From Pseudaquabacterium terrae (lineage in GTDB: Bacteria; Pseudomonadota; Gammaproteobacteria; Burkholderiales; Burkholderiaceae_C), in assembly GCF_013266755.1 (NCBI RefSeq), contig NZ_JABRWJ010000004.1, positions 310,001-374,000 of the forward strand: DNA of 64,000 nt. The letters run 5' to 3'. The notes beneath the pieces were generated by a model. It was not told where the DNA came from, ran no database searches, and saw nothing but the letters and a program-made list of their open reading frames with translations. The translations under genes were made by a program, and so were the position numbers. Below, piece by piece: positions 38,577 to 46,523 of the stretch; the stretch's first letter is position 1; the number at the start of each line of letters is the position of its first letter.

Positions 38577-38644
38577 ACTCTACGGAAGCGGCGCCTCCCA
38601 GTCGTTCGGACGCGTGCGCGAGGGCCTGTGGGCCCTGTCCTACA
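38577..38644 (-). promoter_or_regulatory. Promoter region: TGTGGG-N6-CCTACA dyad plus TAGAGT -10
   Basis: The dyad (38627-38644) contains GTCCTACA at 38637-38644. On the minus strand a -10-like TAGAGT (in CCGTAGAGTGAA) lies at 38582-38577, its centre about 60 bases downstream of the half-site. At the -35 position the sequence is ACGACT, far from consensus, which suggests an activator-dependent promoter reading into the 50-residue gene. Confidence 0.45.
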
Positions 38645-38669
38645 TCGGGAGCAATCTCGGGGCCCGCGA

Positions 38670-39269
38670 TCAGCTCGCCGGCACGCCCGCCACGCGTTCC
38701 GCCAGGCGCCACAAGGCCAGCCGGTGCGCATCGACCAGCTGTTCGGCCTCCGGGCCGGCGCTGGCCACCGAGATGTCGGCCTGCTCGACCTTGGGCGCCT
38801 GCTGCCCACGCGGATCGACGATGGTCCAGCGTGCGCGCAGGCGCACCGTGCGGCGGTCGGGCGTCGCTTCGAAGGCCAGCAGCTCGACCCGCACCTGGCG
38901 CGTGATCACGATGCCCGGCGGCAGCGGATTGCTCCAGACGCGGTCGGCACCGAGCAGCGATGCCAGGTCGTGGCGCAGCAGGCGCGGTACCGCCTCGTGC
39001 AGCGGCTCGGCCCAGCGGTGGCCCGTCAGCGGGCGCAGGCCGGCGCTGCCCTGCGGCAGCAGCACCGCGTCGCGGTCCAGGTAGTCGGGCAGGTGCACCG
39101 GCCCCATCAGCTGCCAGGTCCAGCCCGAGGGCACGCTGACCGGGCCGACGTCGACCGGCGCGCTGACCGGCAGCCGGTACATGACATTCGGCGCCGCCGG
39201 CCGGCTGGTGCAGCCGCACAGGGCCAGGCCGACGGTCGCGGCGAGCAGCAGGGGGGTGGGCGGTTTCAT
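38670..39269 (-). CDS. ABC-type transport auxiliary lipoprotein (PqiC/MlaD-partner family), 199 aa
   Basis: The signal peptide ends in a lipobox (ALCGC, Cys near residue 20). The mature domain has the ABC_trans_aux pattern: VMYRLPVSAPVDVGPVSVPS, DYLDRDAVLLPQG, HRWAEPLHEAVPRLLRHDLA and VRLRARWTIVDPRGQ. Such lipoproteins sit on the inner leaflet of the outer membrane and work with MCE proteins (PqiB/MlaD type). It follows the MCE gene by 14 bases and is the last gene of the transporter operon. Confidence 0.88.
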   Translation of the reverse strand: MKPPTPLLLAATVGLALCGCTSRPAAPNVMYRLPVSAPVDVGPVSVPSGWTWQLMGPVHLPDYLDRDAVLLPQGSAGLRPLTGHRWAEPLHEAVPRLLRHDLASLLGADRVWSNPLPPGIVITRQVRVELLAFEATPDRRTVRLRARWTIVDPRGQQAPKVEQADISVASAGPEAEQLVDAHRLALWRLAERVAGVPAS

Positions 39270-39283
39270 CGGCGGTGACCTCC

Positions 39284-40408
39284 TCAGGACGGGCGCGACG
39301 CGCCGAGCGCCACGCTGGGCGCAGCACTGTCGTCGTCGCTGATATTGCGGCCTTCGCCGCGGCGCCCGCGCAGCAGCGACTGCGGGTTGCGTTCGAGCAT
39401 CTCGGCCAGCTCGCGCACCGCGCGCGCGGCGCGCGACATGTCGTGCAGCGCGCGCCCGGCGTCCTGCACCAGCGCCCCGTCCTCGCCGGCGTGCTGGCGC
39501 AGCGCGGCGGCGGTGCGGGCGAGCTCGGCGGCCGCGCGGTGCAGGTCGCGCATCAGGGGCGAGTCCTCGGCGACCAGCGCGCCCACGCGATCCGACGTGC
39601 CCCTGATGCGATCGGCGGTATTGCCGACGCGCTCGGCCGCGCCGCCGACCAGGCCGAGCGCGCGCCGCGTCTCGGCCAGCGCGGCTTCGGCGGATTCGGC
39701 CATCGGCGCGATGCGCTGGTCGAGCCGGCCGGTGATGCGCTTGACGCTGGCGGTGATGTCGACGACGTTGTCCAGCGCCAGTTTCAGCTGCGGCCCGGCG
39801 ACCACCGAACGCGCCGACGCGGCGATCGCCGACACGTCGTCGAGCAGCTGGCGCAGGTCCATGCCTTCGAGCTGGCCCTTGAGCGCCTGGATCGCGGTCG
39901 CGGTGGTCGGGATCTCGGTCGCGCCGCGCATGCCGCCGCGCAGATTGGCAGGGCGTTGCGGCCGCAGGTCGAGATCGACGTAGAGCTGGCCGGTCAGCAG
40001 GCTCTGCAACGACAGTTGCGCGCGCAGGCCGCGCGCGACCAGCGACGAAATGGTCTGGCTGCCGCGCGGCGCCGCCGGCCGCGCGCCGCTGGCCGCGGCG
40101 GCGCCGTTCTGGTCGAGACCGCGGATGATCTCCGGCTCGATCTCGGCGACGACCGGGATCCAGAAGTTGTCGGCCTTGGCGTCGTAGTCGAGGCCGATCG
40201 AGGTCACGCTGCCCAGCCGCACGCCTCGAAAGACCACCGGCGCGCCGACCTGCAGGCCGTAGATCGACCCGCTGAAGTGCATCACCGCGCGTTCCTTGCG
40301 GGTGAAGAAGCCGCCGCCGCCGGCGGCGATCACGCCGGCGATCACCAGCACGATGCCGCCGATCACGAAGGCGCCGATCAAGGTGGCGCTACCCTTCTTC
40401 GAGCTCAT
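39284..40408 (-). CDS. MCE/MlaD-domain lipid-transport protein (374 aa)
   Basis: The protein is anchored by one N-terminal membrane helix (GAFVIGGIVLVIAGVIAAGGG) and has one MCE domain (about 40-150: GSIYGLQVGAPVVFRGVRLGSV, SLQSLLTGQLYVDLDLRP). A long helical tail (about 190-345) is full of heptad-like Ala/Leu/Arg and should form the trimeric or hexameric tunnel seen in longer MCE proteins. It is much longer than E. coli MlaD (about 180 aa) and closer to the PqiB/YebT-like or LetB-like plan with a single MCE domain. Its start overlaps the ATPase gene stop (ATGA). Confidence 0.9.
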   Translation of the reverse strand: MSSKKGSATLIGAFVIGGIVLVIAGVIAAGGGGFFTRKERAVMHFSGSIYGLQVGAPVVFRGVRLGSVTSIGLDYDAKADNFWIPVVAEIEPEIIRGLDQNGAAAASGARPAAPRGSQTISSLVARGLRAQLSLQSLLTGQLYVDLDLRPQRPANLRGGMRGATEIPTTATAIQALKGQLEGMDLRQLLDDVSAIAASARSVVAGPQLKLALDNVVDITASVKRITGRLDQRIAPMAESAEAALAETRRALGLVGGAAERVGNTADRIRGTSDRVGALVAEDSPLMRDLHRAAAELARTAAALRQHAGEDGALVQDAGRALHDMSRAARAVRELAEMLERNPQSLLRGRRGEGRNISDDDSAAPSVALGASRPS

Positions 40409-41205
40409 GCCGCCACCTCCTCGCGCTTCTCGGCCGGATGCGTGCGCCGGAGGAAGCGCTTGACCTCCTCGGGCCCCGACTCGAGCAGCGTCTGCGGTGC
40501 ATCGAGGGCGGTCATCGTCTTGCGCTCGGCATCCAGGAACAGCGCGCGGTCGGCGACGGCGAAGATGCTCTCGAGCTCGTGGCTGACGAGCACGACGCTG
40601 CGCTGGTGCTCGTCGCGCAGGTTGACGATCAGCTCGTCGAGCAGCGCGGAGGTCAGCGGATCGAGCCCGGCGGAAGGCTCGTCGAGGTACAGCAGCGGCG
40701 GGTCGAGCGCCAGCGCGCGGGCGATCGCCGCGCGTTTCTTCTGCCCGCCGGACAAGGCCGACGGCTCGGCATCGAACTGCTCGGCCAGGCCGACCAGCGC
40801 CAGGCACTCGCGTGCGCGGGCGGCGCGGTCCTGCGTCTTTTGGGCGTCATCGGCGAAGAGCTCGAGCGGCAGCATGACGTTCTCGCCGACGGTCATCGAG
40901 CTCCACAGCGCGCCGGCCTGGAACATCACGCCGAAGCGGCGGCGCAGCAGCGCCTCGCGCTCGGGCGGGGCGCCGAGCAGGTCCTGCTCGCCGTCGGCGT
41001 CGATGTAGCGCACCGTGCCCGCCGCCGGCGCCAGCAGGCCGATCAGGTGGCGCAGCAGCGTGCTCTTGCCGCAGCCGCTGCCGCCGATGATCGCCAGCAC
41101 CTCGCCGCGGCGCACGTCGAACGTCAGGTCGCGCTGGATCAGCTTGTCGCCGTAGGCCATCGTCAGGCCTTCGACGCGCACGAGAGTCGGCGCAGCGTCC
41201 ATCAC
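40405..41205 (-). CDS. ABC transporter ATPase, MlaF-like (266 aa)
   Basis: This ATPase powers the MlaE-type permease encoded next to it. Walker A GGSGCGKST (about residues 38-46), the Q loop FGVMFQAGALWSSMTVGENV, signature ALSGGQKKRAAIARAL, Walker B LLYLDEPSAGLDP and the switch His in VSHELESIF are all present. The Q-loop wording and the SAGLDPLTSALLDELI region are MlaF-like. It overlaps both neighbours by four bases, so the three core genes are translationally coupled. Confidence 0.93.
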   Translation of the reverse strand: MMDAAPTLVRVEGLTMAYGDKLIQRDLTFDVRRGEVLAIIGGSGCGKSTLLRHLIGLLAPAAGTVRYIDADGEQDLLGAPPEREALLRRRFGVMFQAGALWSSMTVGENVMLPLELFADDAQKTQDRAARARECLALVGLAEQFDAEPSALSGGQKKRAAIARALALDPPLLYLDEPSAGLDPLTSALLDELIVNLRDEHQRSVVLVSHELESIFAVADRALFLDAERKTMTALDAPQTLLESGPEEVKRFLRRTHPAEKREEVAA

Positions 41206-41996
41206 CAGCCCAGCCGCTGCAACGCGACGGTCAACAGCGACGCCGCGATCACGATCCAGACGATCGCCTGCACCACCGAGGTGGTGACCGCCGCGCCGAC
41301 CGCCTGCGCGCTGCGCCCGGCATGCAGGCCCTGGCGGCAGCCGGCCAGCCCGACCAGCACGGCATACACCGTGCCCTTGCCGAGGCCGACGAGCACGTGG
41401 CGCATCTCGAGCGCCTTGATGCTCTTGTGCAGGTATTCGGTCGGCGCGACATCGAAGATGCCGACTGCCACCGCCCAGCCGGCGAGCATCGCGACGACCG
41501 CGGCGTACGCGGTCAGCAGCGGCGCGACCAGCGCGAGCGCCAGAACGCGCGGCAGCACCAGGTGCTGCATCGGGTCGACGCCGAGCGCGCGCAGCGCATC
41601 GATTTCTTCGTTGGCTTGCATGCTGCCCAGCTGTGCAGCAAATGCCGCGCCGATGCGGCCGGAGAGGATCACGCCGGTCATCAGCGCGGCGACTTCGCGC
41701 ACCGCGCCGATCGTGACCAGGTCGGCGATGAAGGCCTGCGCGCCGAAGCGCTGCAGCTGCACCGCCCCCATGTACGCGAGGATCACGCCGATCAGTCCGC
41801 TGACCAGCGAGACGATAGGCACGCTGCGCGGCCCGGACTGGTCGAGTTGCCAGACCAGGTCGCGCCAGCGCATGTGGCGGGGGCCGCGGCCGCGCAGCCA
41901 GCGGCCGCTGGCGAGCAGCAGCTCGCCGAAGAACTCCAGGCTCAGGCGCGCGCCTGCGGCGTGCGCCGTGAACCAGACGCCGGCGCGATGGAGCAT
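41202..41996 (-). CDS. ABC transporter permease, MlaE family (264 aa)
   Basis: MlaE-type permeases move phospholipid between the inner membrane and an MCE bridge. The protein shows about five membrane helices and the family phrases SVPIVSLVSGLIGVILAYMG, VREVAALMTGVILSGRIGAA, QANEEIDALRALGVDPMQ and LVLPRVLALALVAPLLT. The start at 41996 leaves a 38-base gap from the BON lipoprotein gene. An extended frame continues upstream through the BON gene in another register and is a shadow. No mlaB or mlaC gene is nearby. Confidence 0.92.
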   Translation of the reverse strand: MLHRAGVWFTAHAAGARLSLEFFGELLLASGRWLRGRGPRHMRWRDLVWQLDQSGPRSVPIVSLVSGLIGVILAYMGAVQLQRFGAQAFIADLVTIGAVREVAALMTGVILSGRIGAAFAAQLGSMQANEEIDALRALGVDPMQHLVLPRVLALALVAPLLTAYAAVVAMLAGWAVAVGIFDVAPTEYLHKSIKALEMRHVLVGLGKGTVYAVLVGLAGCRQGLHAGRSAQAVGAAVTTSVVQAIVWIVIAASLLTVALQRLGW

Positions 41997-42034
41997 GCCA
42001 TCGGCCGGCGCGGTTGCAGCAGTGGCAGCGGCGA

Positions 42035-42511
42035 TCAGCCGCGCACTTCGAGCCGGTTGTCGACGCTCGTGACGCCCTTGACGGCGCTGGCGAGCTGCGT
42101 GGCGCGCTCGCGCGCCGCCGTCGTCGGTGCGGTGCCCTTCAGCGACACGGCGCCGTTGGCGGTGTCGACGTCGATGCGCAGCGCGCTCAGCGACGGGTCG
42201 CGTGCCAGTGCGGCGTTGACGCTGGCCGTGATGCTCGCATCGGCGACCTTGTCGGCAACGACTGCGCCGGCGTTCTCGACCTTCTGGGCGGCCTTGTCGG
42301 CAGCCGCCTCGATGTTCGCCTTGGCCTCGGCGCTCTCCTGCTTGACCTCGGCCTTGGCCTGCTCGGTCTTCTGCTCGGCCTTGGCGATCGTCGAGTCGAT
42401 CTGCTGGCCGACCGTGCGCTGATCGTCCTGCTTGTTGCAGGCGACCAGGGCAAGCGCAGCGGCGGTGACGGCCAGCAGTTTCGTGGCGTGGATGGGGAGA
42501 AGGTGTGTCAT
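42035..42511 (-). CDS. BON-domain lipoprotein (158 aa)
   Basis: A signal peptide with lipobox (ALVAC, Cys near residue 25) is followed by a long charged helical region (KAEQKTEQAKAEVKQESAEA and similar) and one C-terminal BON domain (ASITASVNAALARDPSLSALR, then GAVSLKGTAPTTAARERATQ, SVDNRLEVRG). BON domains bind phospholipid or proteins at the envelope and occur in stress-induced OsmY-like proteins. It lies directly upstream of the Mla-type operon on the same strand, which suggests a role in that transport system or shared control. Confidence 0.88.
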   Translation of the reverse strand: MTHLLPIHATKLLAVTAAALALVACNKQDDQRTVGQQIDSTIAKAEQKTEQAKAEVKQESAEAKANIEAAADKAAQKVENAGAVVADKVADASITASVNAALARDPSLSALRIDVDTANGAVSLKGTAPTTAARERATQLASAVKGVTSVDNRLEVRG

Positions 42512-42618
42512 GGTGAGTGCTCTTTCGTCGAGGGATGTAGGGCCCCCTGGGTTGGGGTTGCGCCTTTCGGCACTGGACGGGAAGCGAGCGGACTAGCCGC
42601 GTCGAATCCATGGACAGC

Positions 42619-43383
42619 CTAGGTGGCGCGATCGAGCGCCCGTATCGGTGCCGGGCGGGTTTGGCTGTCGGACGATGCCGACACGTCGTCGACCGTCAGC
42701 TCGAGCTCAGGCTCGGTCTCGATCGACACGGCGGGCATTGCCGCGACCGGCCGTGGCGGCGGCGCGGGGGGCGGCATCGGCGCCGCGGCGGTGGTCTGCG
42801 GCGCGGGCGCGGGGACGGGGGCAGGCGGGGTCACGGGCGCGGCCGCCGGCGCGCGCTCGCGATCGTTGACGCGACTCACCATCGTCATCAGGAAGCCCGC
42901 AATCATGGCCTGCGTCGATGGGCGCGACAGCTGTGCCATCAGCGAACGGCCGGCCCAACGCGGCAGCGCGCGCGCACGGCGGCGCAGGAAGGCCCAGCGC
43001 CACGGCGCGAGGGCCACCAGCGCGGCGCCCATGCCGGCGGCGATGGCGACGGTGGCGATCGGATGGCGGCGCACCAGCGGCAGCGCCGCGGCGCGCAGCT
43101 CCTCGGCGACCGCGACGGTCGGCTCGCGCCACGGCAGGTCGTGCCACCAGGACTCGACGCCGCCCAGCGCCATGCCGGCCAGCGGCGCCATGCGCAGCTT
43201 GCGGCGCAGGCTGCGCCACAGCGCGCGCAGCCGGCGTGGCAGCCACGCGTCGTGGTCCAGCAGGCCGGGTGAATCGTCATGCGGGGGCAGCAGCGCGGTG
43301 GCGAGGCGTGCGCGCGACGCAGCCAGGCGGACCAGTGCGCTCGAGACGCGCTCGGCGGGCGCAACGATGAGGTCGTCGCTCAT
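42619..43383 (-). CDS. Hypothetical protein with central membrane segment and Pro-rich tail (254 aa)
   Basis: The N-terminal half is basic and helical (LVRLAASRARLATALLPPHD, PRRLRALWRSLRRKLRM). One hydrophobic stretch lies at about residues 107-127 (HPIATVAIAAGMGAALVALAPW). The C-terminal third is Pro/Ala-rich (PPAPVPAPAPQTTAAAPMPP). No family was recognised. Its start is seven bases after the stop of the holin-like gene, so the two belong to one operon downstream of the DUF883 gene. A membrane-associated accessory role in the stress block is inferred from context only. Confidence 0.65.
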   Translation of the reverse strand: MSDDLIVAPAERVSSALVRLAASRARLATALLPPHDDSPGLLDHDAWLPRRLRALWRSLRRKLRMAPLAGMALGGVESWWHDLPWREPTVAVAEELRAAALPLVRRHPIATVAIAAGMGAALVALAPWRWAFLRRRARALPRWAGRSLMAQLSRPSTQAMIAGFLMTMVSRVNDRERAPAAAPVTPPAPVPAPAPQTTAAAPMPPPAPPPRPVAAMPAVSIETEPELELTVDDVSASSDSQTRPAPIRALDRAT

Positions 43384-43390
43384 TGCCGCC

Positions 43391-43774
43391 TCACGTCGCC
43401 AGCGCTTCGCGCAGCAAGGCCGTGTCGGCCGCGACCTGCTGGCGCAGCTGCACGAACTTCGGCGTCGAGGGCTTTGTGCGCATCCGCAGCCAGCAGCCCA
43501 GCGCGGCGATCAGCGGCACGGCCGGCACGGCCAGCAGCACCCAGGGCAGCGGCATCTCGCGCAACGGCAGGGCCGCGAGCAGCAGGGCCGCGACGCCGCT
43601 GAATATCAGCCCCAGCAGCGCCAGCAGCGCCGCCAGGCCGCCCAGCAGCGTGCGCTGGCGCAGCCCCTGCGCCGCTTCGGAGGCTTCGGCCGAGGCCAGC
43701 TCGGCATAGGCGGCAACGTGCTCGGCCAGGAGCTCTGGCTGCGTCGCCAGCAACTTCAACATCGGATGGACCAT
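43391..43774 (-). CDS. Phage holin-like superfamily (Actinobacterial holin-X-like/YqjE-type) membrane protein, 127 aa
   Basis: From the ATG at 43774 (after GAGGGG) the protein has a helical N-terminus (KLLATQPELLAEHVAAYAEL), two closely spaced membrane helices (LLGGLAALLALLGLIFSGVA and LPWVLLAVPAVPLIAALGCWL) and a basic tail. This is the pattern of YqjE/holin-X-like small membrane proteins that often follow DUF883 (YqjD/ElaB-like) genes, as here. YqjD-type proteins bind ribosomes in stationary phase; the holin-like partner has no proven role. Alternative starts at 43789 and 43762 exist. Confidence 0.7.
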   Translation of the reverse strand: MVHPMLKLLATQPELLAEHVAAYAELASAEASEAAQGLRQRTLLGGLAALLALLGLIFSGVAALLLAALPLREMPLPWVLLAVPAVPLIAALGCWLRMRTKPSTPKFVQLRQQVAADTALLREALAT

Positions 43775-43934
43775 GGTGCCCCTCGTCATGTTCGTTCGTT
43801 GCTCGTGCGAACGCGCGACCGGAACTCGGCCGCGCGTTCTGGGTGCCCGCCCCGCAGGGGACCCGGGCAGTGCGCCTCGGTAGGAACCCCGGTGAACCGC
43901 GGCGGCGCACGGCCGCGGCCACGGATTCAAGCGC

Positions 43935-44321
43935 TCAGTGCGAGCGGCGCCGCATCGCCCAGCCGACGAGCAGCGCCACGGCGGCGCCGGTCGCCGCGGC
44001 GATCAGCACCGACTTGACCGGCTCGTCCTTGATGTAGCCGACGGTCTTGTCGCCGGCCTGGTGCGCGCGGTCGCGCACGCCGACGCTGGCTTCACGCGCG
44101 CGATCCATGCCACGGCGGGTCAGCTCCTCGACCTGGGCCGCAGCCGTCTTGAAGGCGTTGGGCACCGATTCGCGCAGGCGATCGACGTTCGACTGCAGCG
44201 AGTCGAGCGCCTCGTTGGCGACGCGCCGGGTGCTGCCGATGGCCTCGTCGGCGCCCTTGGCGGCGCCGGAAGCCAATTCGTCCATCGTGCCGGTGGACAG
44301 TGCGGTCTTGCTGATGGTCAT
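43935..44321 (-). CDS. DUF883 (YqjD/ElaB-like) membrane-anchored protein (128 aa)
   Basis: The protein is a long amphipathic helix (DELASGAAKGADEAIGSTRR, NVDRLRESVPNAFKTAAAQV) ending in VGYIKDEPVKSVLIAAATGA and a C-terminal membrane helix with MRRRSH at the end, the DUF883 signature. E. coli relatives YqjD and ElaB are tail-anchored, RpoS-dependent and associate with ribosomes in stationary phase. The ATG at 44321 is well supported by position; the longer frame upstream is not coding. It lies 53 bases after the DUF1328 gene. Confidence 0.88.
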   Translation of the reverse strand: MTISKTALSTGTMDELASGAAKGADEAIGSTRRVANEALDSLQSNVDRLRESVPNAFKTAAAQVEELTRRGMDRAREASVGVRDRAHQAGDKTVGYIKDEPVKSVLIAAATGAAVALLVGWAMRRRSH

Positions 44322-44374
44322 GGCGGTTGTTCCTGTAGGTGGTTGCTTGGGGTGCCGGTTCTTCGACCGGCGCG

Positions 44375-44539
44375 TCAGGTCTTGCGGACCAGGCCCATCA
44401 CGAAGGCCGCGACGGCCATGATCACGAAGACGAAGAACAGGATCTTGGCGATGCCGGCGGCGCCGGCGGCAATGCCACCGAAGCCGAACAGCGCCGCAAT
44501 CAGCGCGATGACGAAAAAGACGATGGCGTAATGCAGCAT
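44375..44539 (-). CDS. DUF1328 small membrane protein (54 aa)
   Basis: [20 protein letters not shown] and [20 protein letters not shown] make up two membrane helices joined by a Gly-rich turn, which is the entire DUF1328 (YtjA-like) family. These tiny proteins are common among stress-induced genes of proteobacteria, with unknown function. The ATG at 44539 follows GGAGACCGAG. A -10-like TACAGT lies about 50 bases upstream on the minus strand (44593-44588). It is the first gene of the leftward stress block. Confidence 0.88.
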   Translation of the reverse strand: MLHYAIVFFVIALIAALFGFGGIAAGAAGIAKILFFVFVIMAVAAFVMGLVRKT

Positions 44540-44660
44540 CTCGGTCTCCTGGGTGGTGTCGCAGCGAGCGGTGCCACGATGGACTCGACTGTAGGCAGGC
44601 CTCCCCACACGGCCGGCAGGCACACACCGCTTGATGCTGTCGGCGGCATCGGTGCCGCGC

Positions 44661-44705
44661 TGTAGGAAGCGGCCTACGCGCTTTGCGCGGCCGCTGGCCT
44701 AGACT
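44661..44705 (+). promoter_or_regulatory. TGTAGG-N6-CCTACG dyad and TAGACT -10 of the response-regulator gene
   Basis: The dyad is at 44661-44678 and TAGACT at 44700-44705. The dyad centre lies about 33 bases before the -10 centre, that is near -42, the position of a class II activator site that replaces the -35. The dyad lies between divergent transcripts (DUF1328 block to the left, regulator to the right), so it could control both. Confidence 0.5.
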
Positions 44706-44736
44706 GTCCTGCACCCCTCGAGCCCAGGAGACCGCA

Positions 44737-45369
44737 ATGATCCGGATCGCCATCGTCGACGACCACGCGATCGTTCGCGCCGGCCTGCGCCAGTACTTGT
44801 CCGAGCAGGTCGACCTGCGCGTCACCGGCGAAGCCGCCAACGGCCGCGAGGCGCTCGACCTGGTGCGCCAGGGCGAGGTCGACGTGATCGTGATGGACCT
44901 GTCGATGCCCGATCACGGCGGCGTCGATGCGCTGGCGGCGATCAAGGCGCGTGAACCCGACCTGCCGGTGCTGATCCTGAGCGGCTTTCCGGAAGCCCAC
45001 TACGCGACGACGCTGCTGAAGCAGGGTGCGAGCGGCTACCTGAACAAGGAGTGCGATCCGGAGGAGATCGTCACCGCGATCCGCACCGTTTTCCGCGGCC
45101 GGCGCTACATCACGCCGGCGGTGGCCGAGCTGCTGGCCGACAGCCTGGCCGGCGACAAGGACAAGCTGCCGCACGAGCTGCTGTCCGAACGCGAGCTGCA
45201 GGTCTTCCTGCGGCTGGCCAAGGGCGAGACGATCGGCCACATGGCCGACAGCATGTCGCTGTCGATCAAGACCGTGAGCACCTACCGCACGCGGGTGATG
45301 GAGAAGCTCAAGCTCTCGTCGAACAGCGACCTGACCTACTACGCGCTGAAGAACGGGCTGATCCAGTAG
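44737..45369 (+). CDS. NarL/FixJ-family response regulator (210 aa)
   Basis: A receiver domain (Asp54 in VIVMDLSMPDHGG, Lys104 in YLNKECDPEE) is joined to a LuxR-type helix-turn-helix (about residues 147-205: LSERELQVFLRLAKGETIGH, SLSIKTVSTYRTRVMEKLKL). The start follows CCCAGGAGACC. No kinase gene is adjacent, so it is an orphan regulator within the window. It faces the DUF1328/DUF883 stress block across a shared promoter region with a dyad also found near other envelope genes, which makes it a candidate regulator of that set. This link is inference. Confidence 0.93.
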   Translation: MIRIAIVDDHAIVRAGLRQYLSEQVDLRVTGEAANGREALDLVRQGEVDVIVMDLSMPDHGGVDALAAIKAREPDLPVLILSGFPEAHYATTLLKQGASGYLNKECDPEEIVTAIRTVFRGRRYITPAVAELLADSLAGDKDKLPHELLSERELQVFLRLAKGETIGHMADSMSLSIKTVSTYRTRVMEKLKLSSNSDLTYYALKNGLIQ

Positions 45370-45383
45370 CGTCTGAAAGACGC
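45369..45383. terminator. Small hairpin between convergent genes
   Basis: GCGTCT-GAA-AGACGC begins at the last base of the response-regulator stop codon and is followed by a wider GGCCAC...GTGGCC pair. It lies between the convergent regulator and cytochrome genes. No T tract is present, so terminator activity is uncertain. Confidence 0.35.
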
Positions 45384-45408
45384 GGCCACCGGCTGCCCGA
45401 ATGCGATC

Positions 45409-46500
45409 TCAGTGGCCGCCCGGCGTCGCCGGCTTCGCGGCGGCATTGCGCGTCTGCGCTTCCCACTGCCTGGCCGCCTCGACCAGCGTCGCGAAGGCCG
45501 CGCCGTCGTCCAGCAGCGCCTGCTTCACGTGCTTGTCCAGCGGCGCCTCGATGCCGGTCTCGTCGAGCGGCATGCGGTCGATGCGCAGCGATTTCAGCAC
45601 GCGGGAGATCTCGGCCGCGGCGTGCGCCGGCGTCTGCAGCAGCACCAGGCGCTTGCTCTTGTGCGGGTTGTTCGGCACGTGGCACGAATCGCACTGGCCC
45701 TCGCGCAGCCGCAGCGCGAGCTTGCGGTAGGCGTCGTCGAGGTTCGCGAGGTGCGGGTTGTCGGCGGCGAACAGGCCGTCGAACAGCGTCATCTTCGGCT
45801 GCGTGCGGCCGGCCGCATCGGCCCACATCCAGCGGCCGTCGAAGTTCGTCGGCGCCGGCACCGGCGCGTGGCGCGCCAGCGCCGGCTGGCTTCCGTGCAC
45901 GGTGAACTGCGCGGCGGTGATGCGCGACTTCAGCGGCTGCCACCACAGCAGCACCTCGTTGGCCGCCTGGTACATCGACCACTTCTCGGCCTCGTGCCAG
46001 AACGGGTACGGGAACAGCCCCGGCTGCAGCCGGTTGCGGAACGCCGTGCGCAGCCGGATGCGGTACATCTTCTCGTCGGCTACCCATTCGACGCTGTGCT
46101 CGCCGTTGAACATGAACAGCGGCAGGTACATGCCGGTCAGCGCATCGGGCGCGAACTGCGTCAGCGAGGCGTCGGCCAGGCGGATCTTGGGATCGCGCTG
46201 GCGGCCCCACAGCACACGCGCCTCGGGGCTGGCGCCGGTGAGCTGCTCGCGCAGCGCCGAGTCGCCGAAGAGCGCCTGGCGGCAGCCGTTCAGCGCGGCC
46301 TCGTCACCGGGCTCGGCCAGCGGGCAGCGCGCGGCGAATTCGTCGGCCAGCCGCTGCGCGATCTGGCGCACGCGCTGCGTCATCGCTTCGTCGGGTGCCG
46401 CTGCGGCCGGGTTCGCCGGCGCGATTGCGGGGCTCAGTGCGGAAGCAGCGAGCAACAGCGCGGCTGCGCCTCGCCGCAAGGGGCGCTTGCTGGGGGTCAT
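45409..46500 (-). CDS. Secreted mono-heme c-type cytochrome-like protein (363 aa)
   Basis: A signal peptide (GAAALLLAASALSPAIA) precedes a large domain with many Trp and aromatic residues (NGEHSVEWVADEKMYRIRLR, FPYPFWHEAEKWSMYQAANE). Near the C-terminus a single heme-binding CXXCH is present at Cys270-His274 (EGQCDSCHVPNNPH), with a possible axial Met in DRMPLDETG about 40 residues on. The first 250 residues match no domain known to me. It follows the two binding-protein genes by 23 bases on the same strand and is probably in their operon. Confidence 0.72.
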   Translation of the reverse strand: MTPSKRPLRRGAAALLLAASALSPAIAPANPAAAAPDEAMTQRVRQIAQRLADEFAARCPLAEPGDEAALNGCRQALFGDSALREQLTGASPEARVLWGRQRDPKIRLADASLTQFAPDALTGMYLPLFMFNGEHSVEWVADEKMYRIRLRTAFRNRLQPGLFPYPFWHEAEKWSMYQAANEVLLWWQPLKSRITAAQFTVHGSQPALARHAPVPAPTNFDGRWMWADAAGRTQPKMTLFDGLFAADNPHLANLDDAYRKLALRLREGQCDSCHVPNNPHKSKRLVLLQTPAHAAAEISRVLKSLRIDRMPLDETGIEAPLDKHVKQALLDDGAAFATLVEAARQWEAQTRNAAAKPATPGGH

Positions 46501-46523
46501 GGGGTCCTCCCTCCGGAGTCTCT

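Noticed and set aside
44339-44840. Frames across the DUF1328/DUF883 region in other registers
   Set aside because: They overlap two small genes with strong family patterns and show no domain sense of their own.
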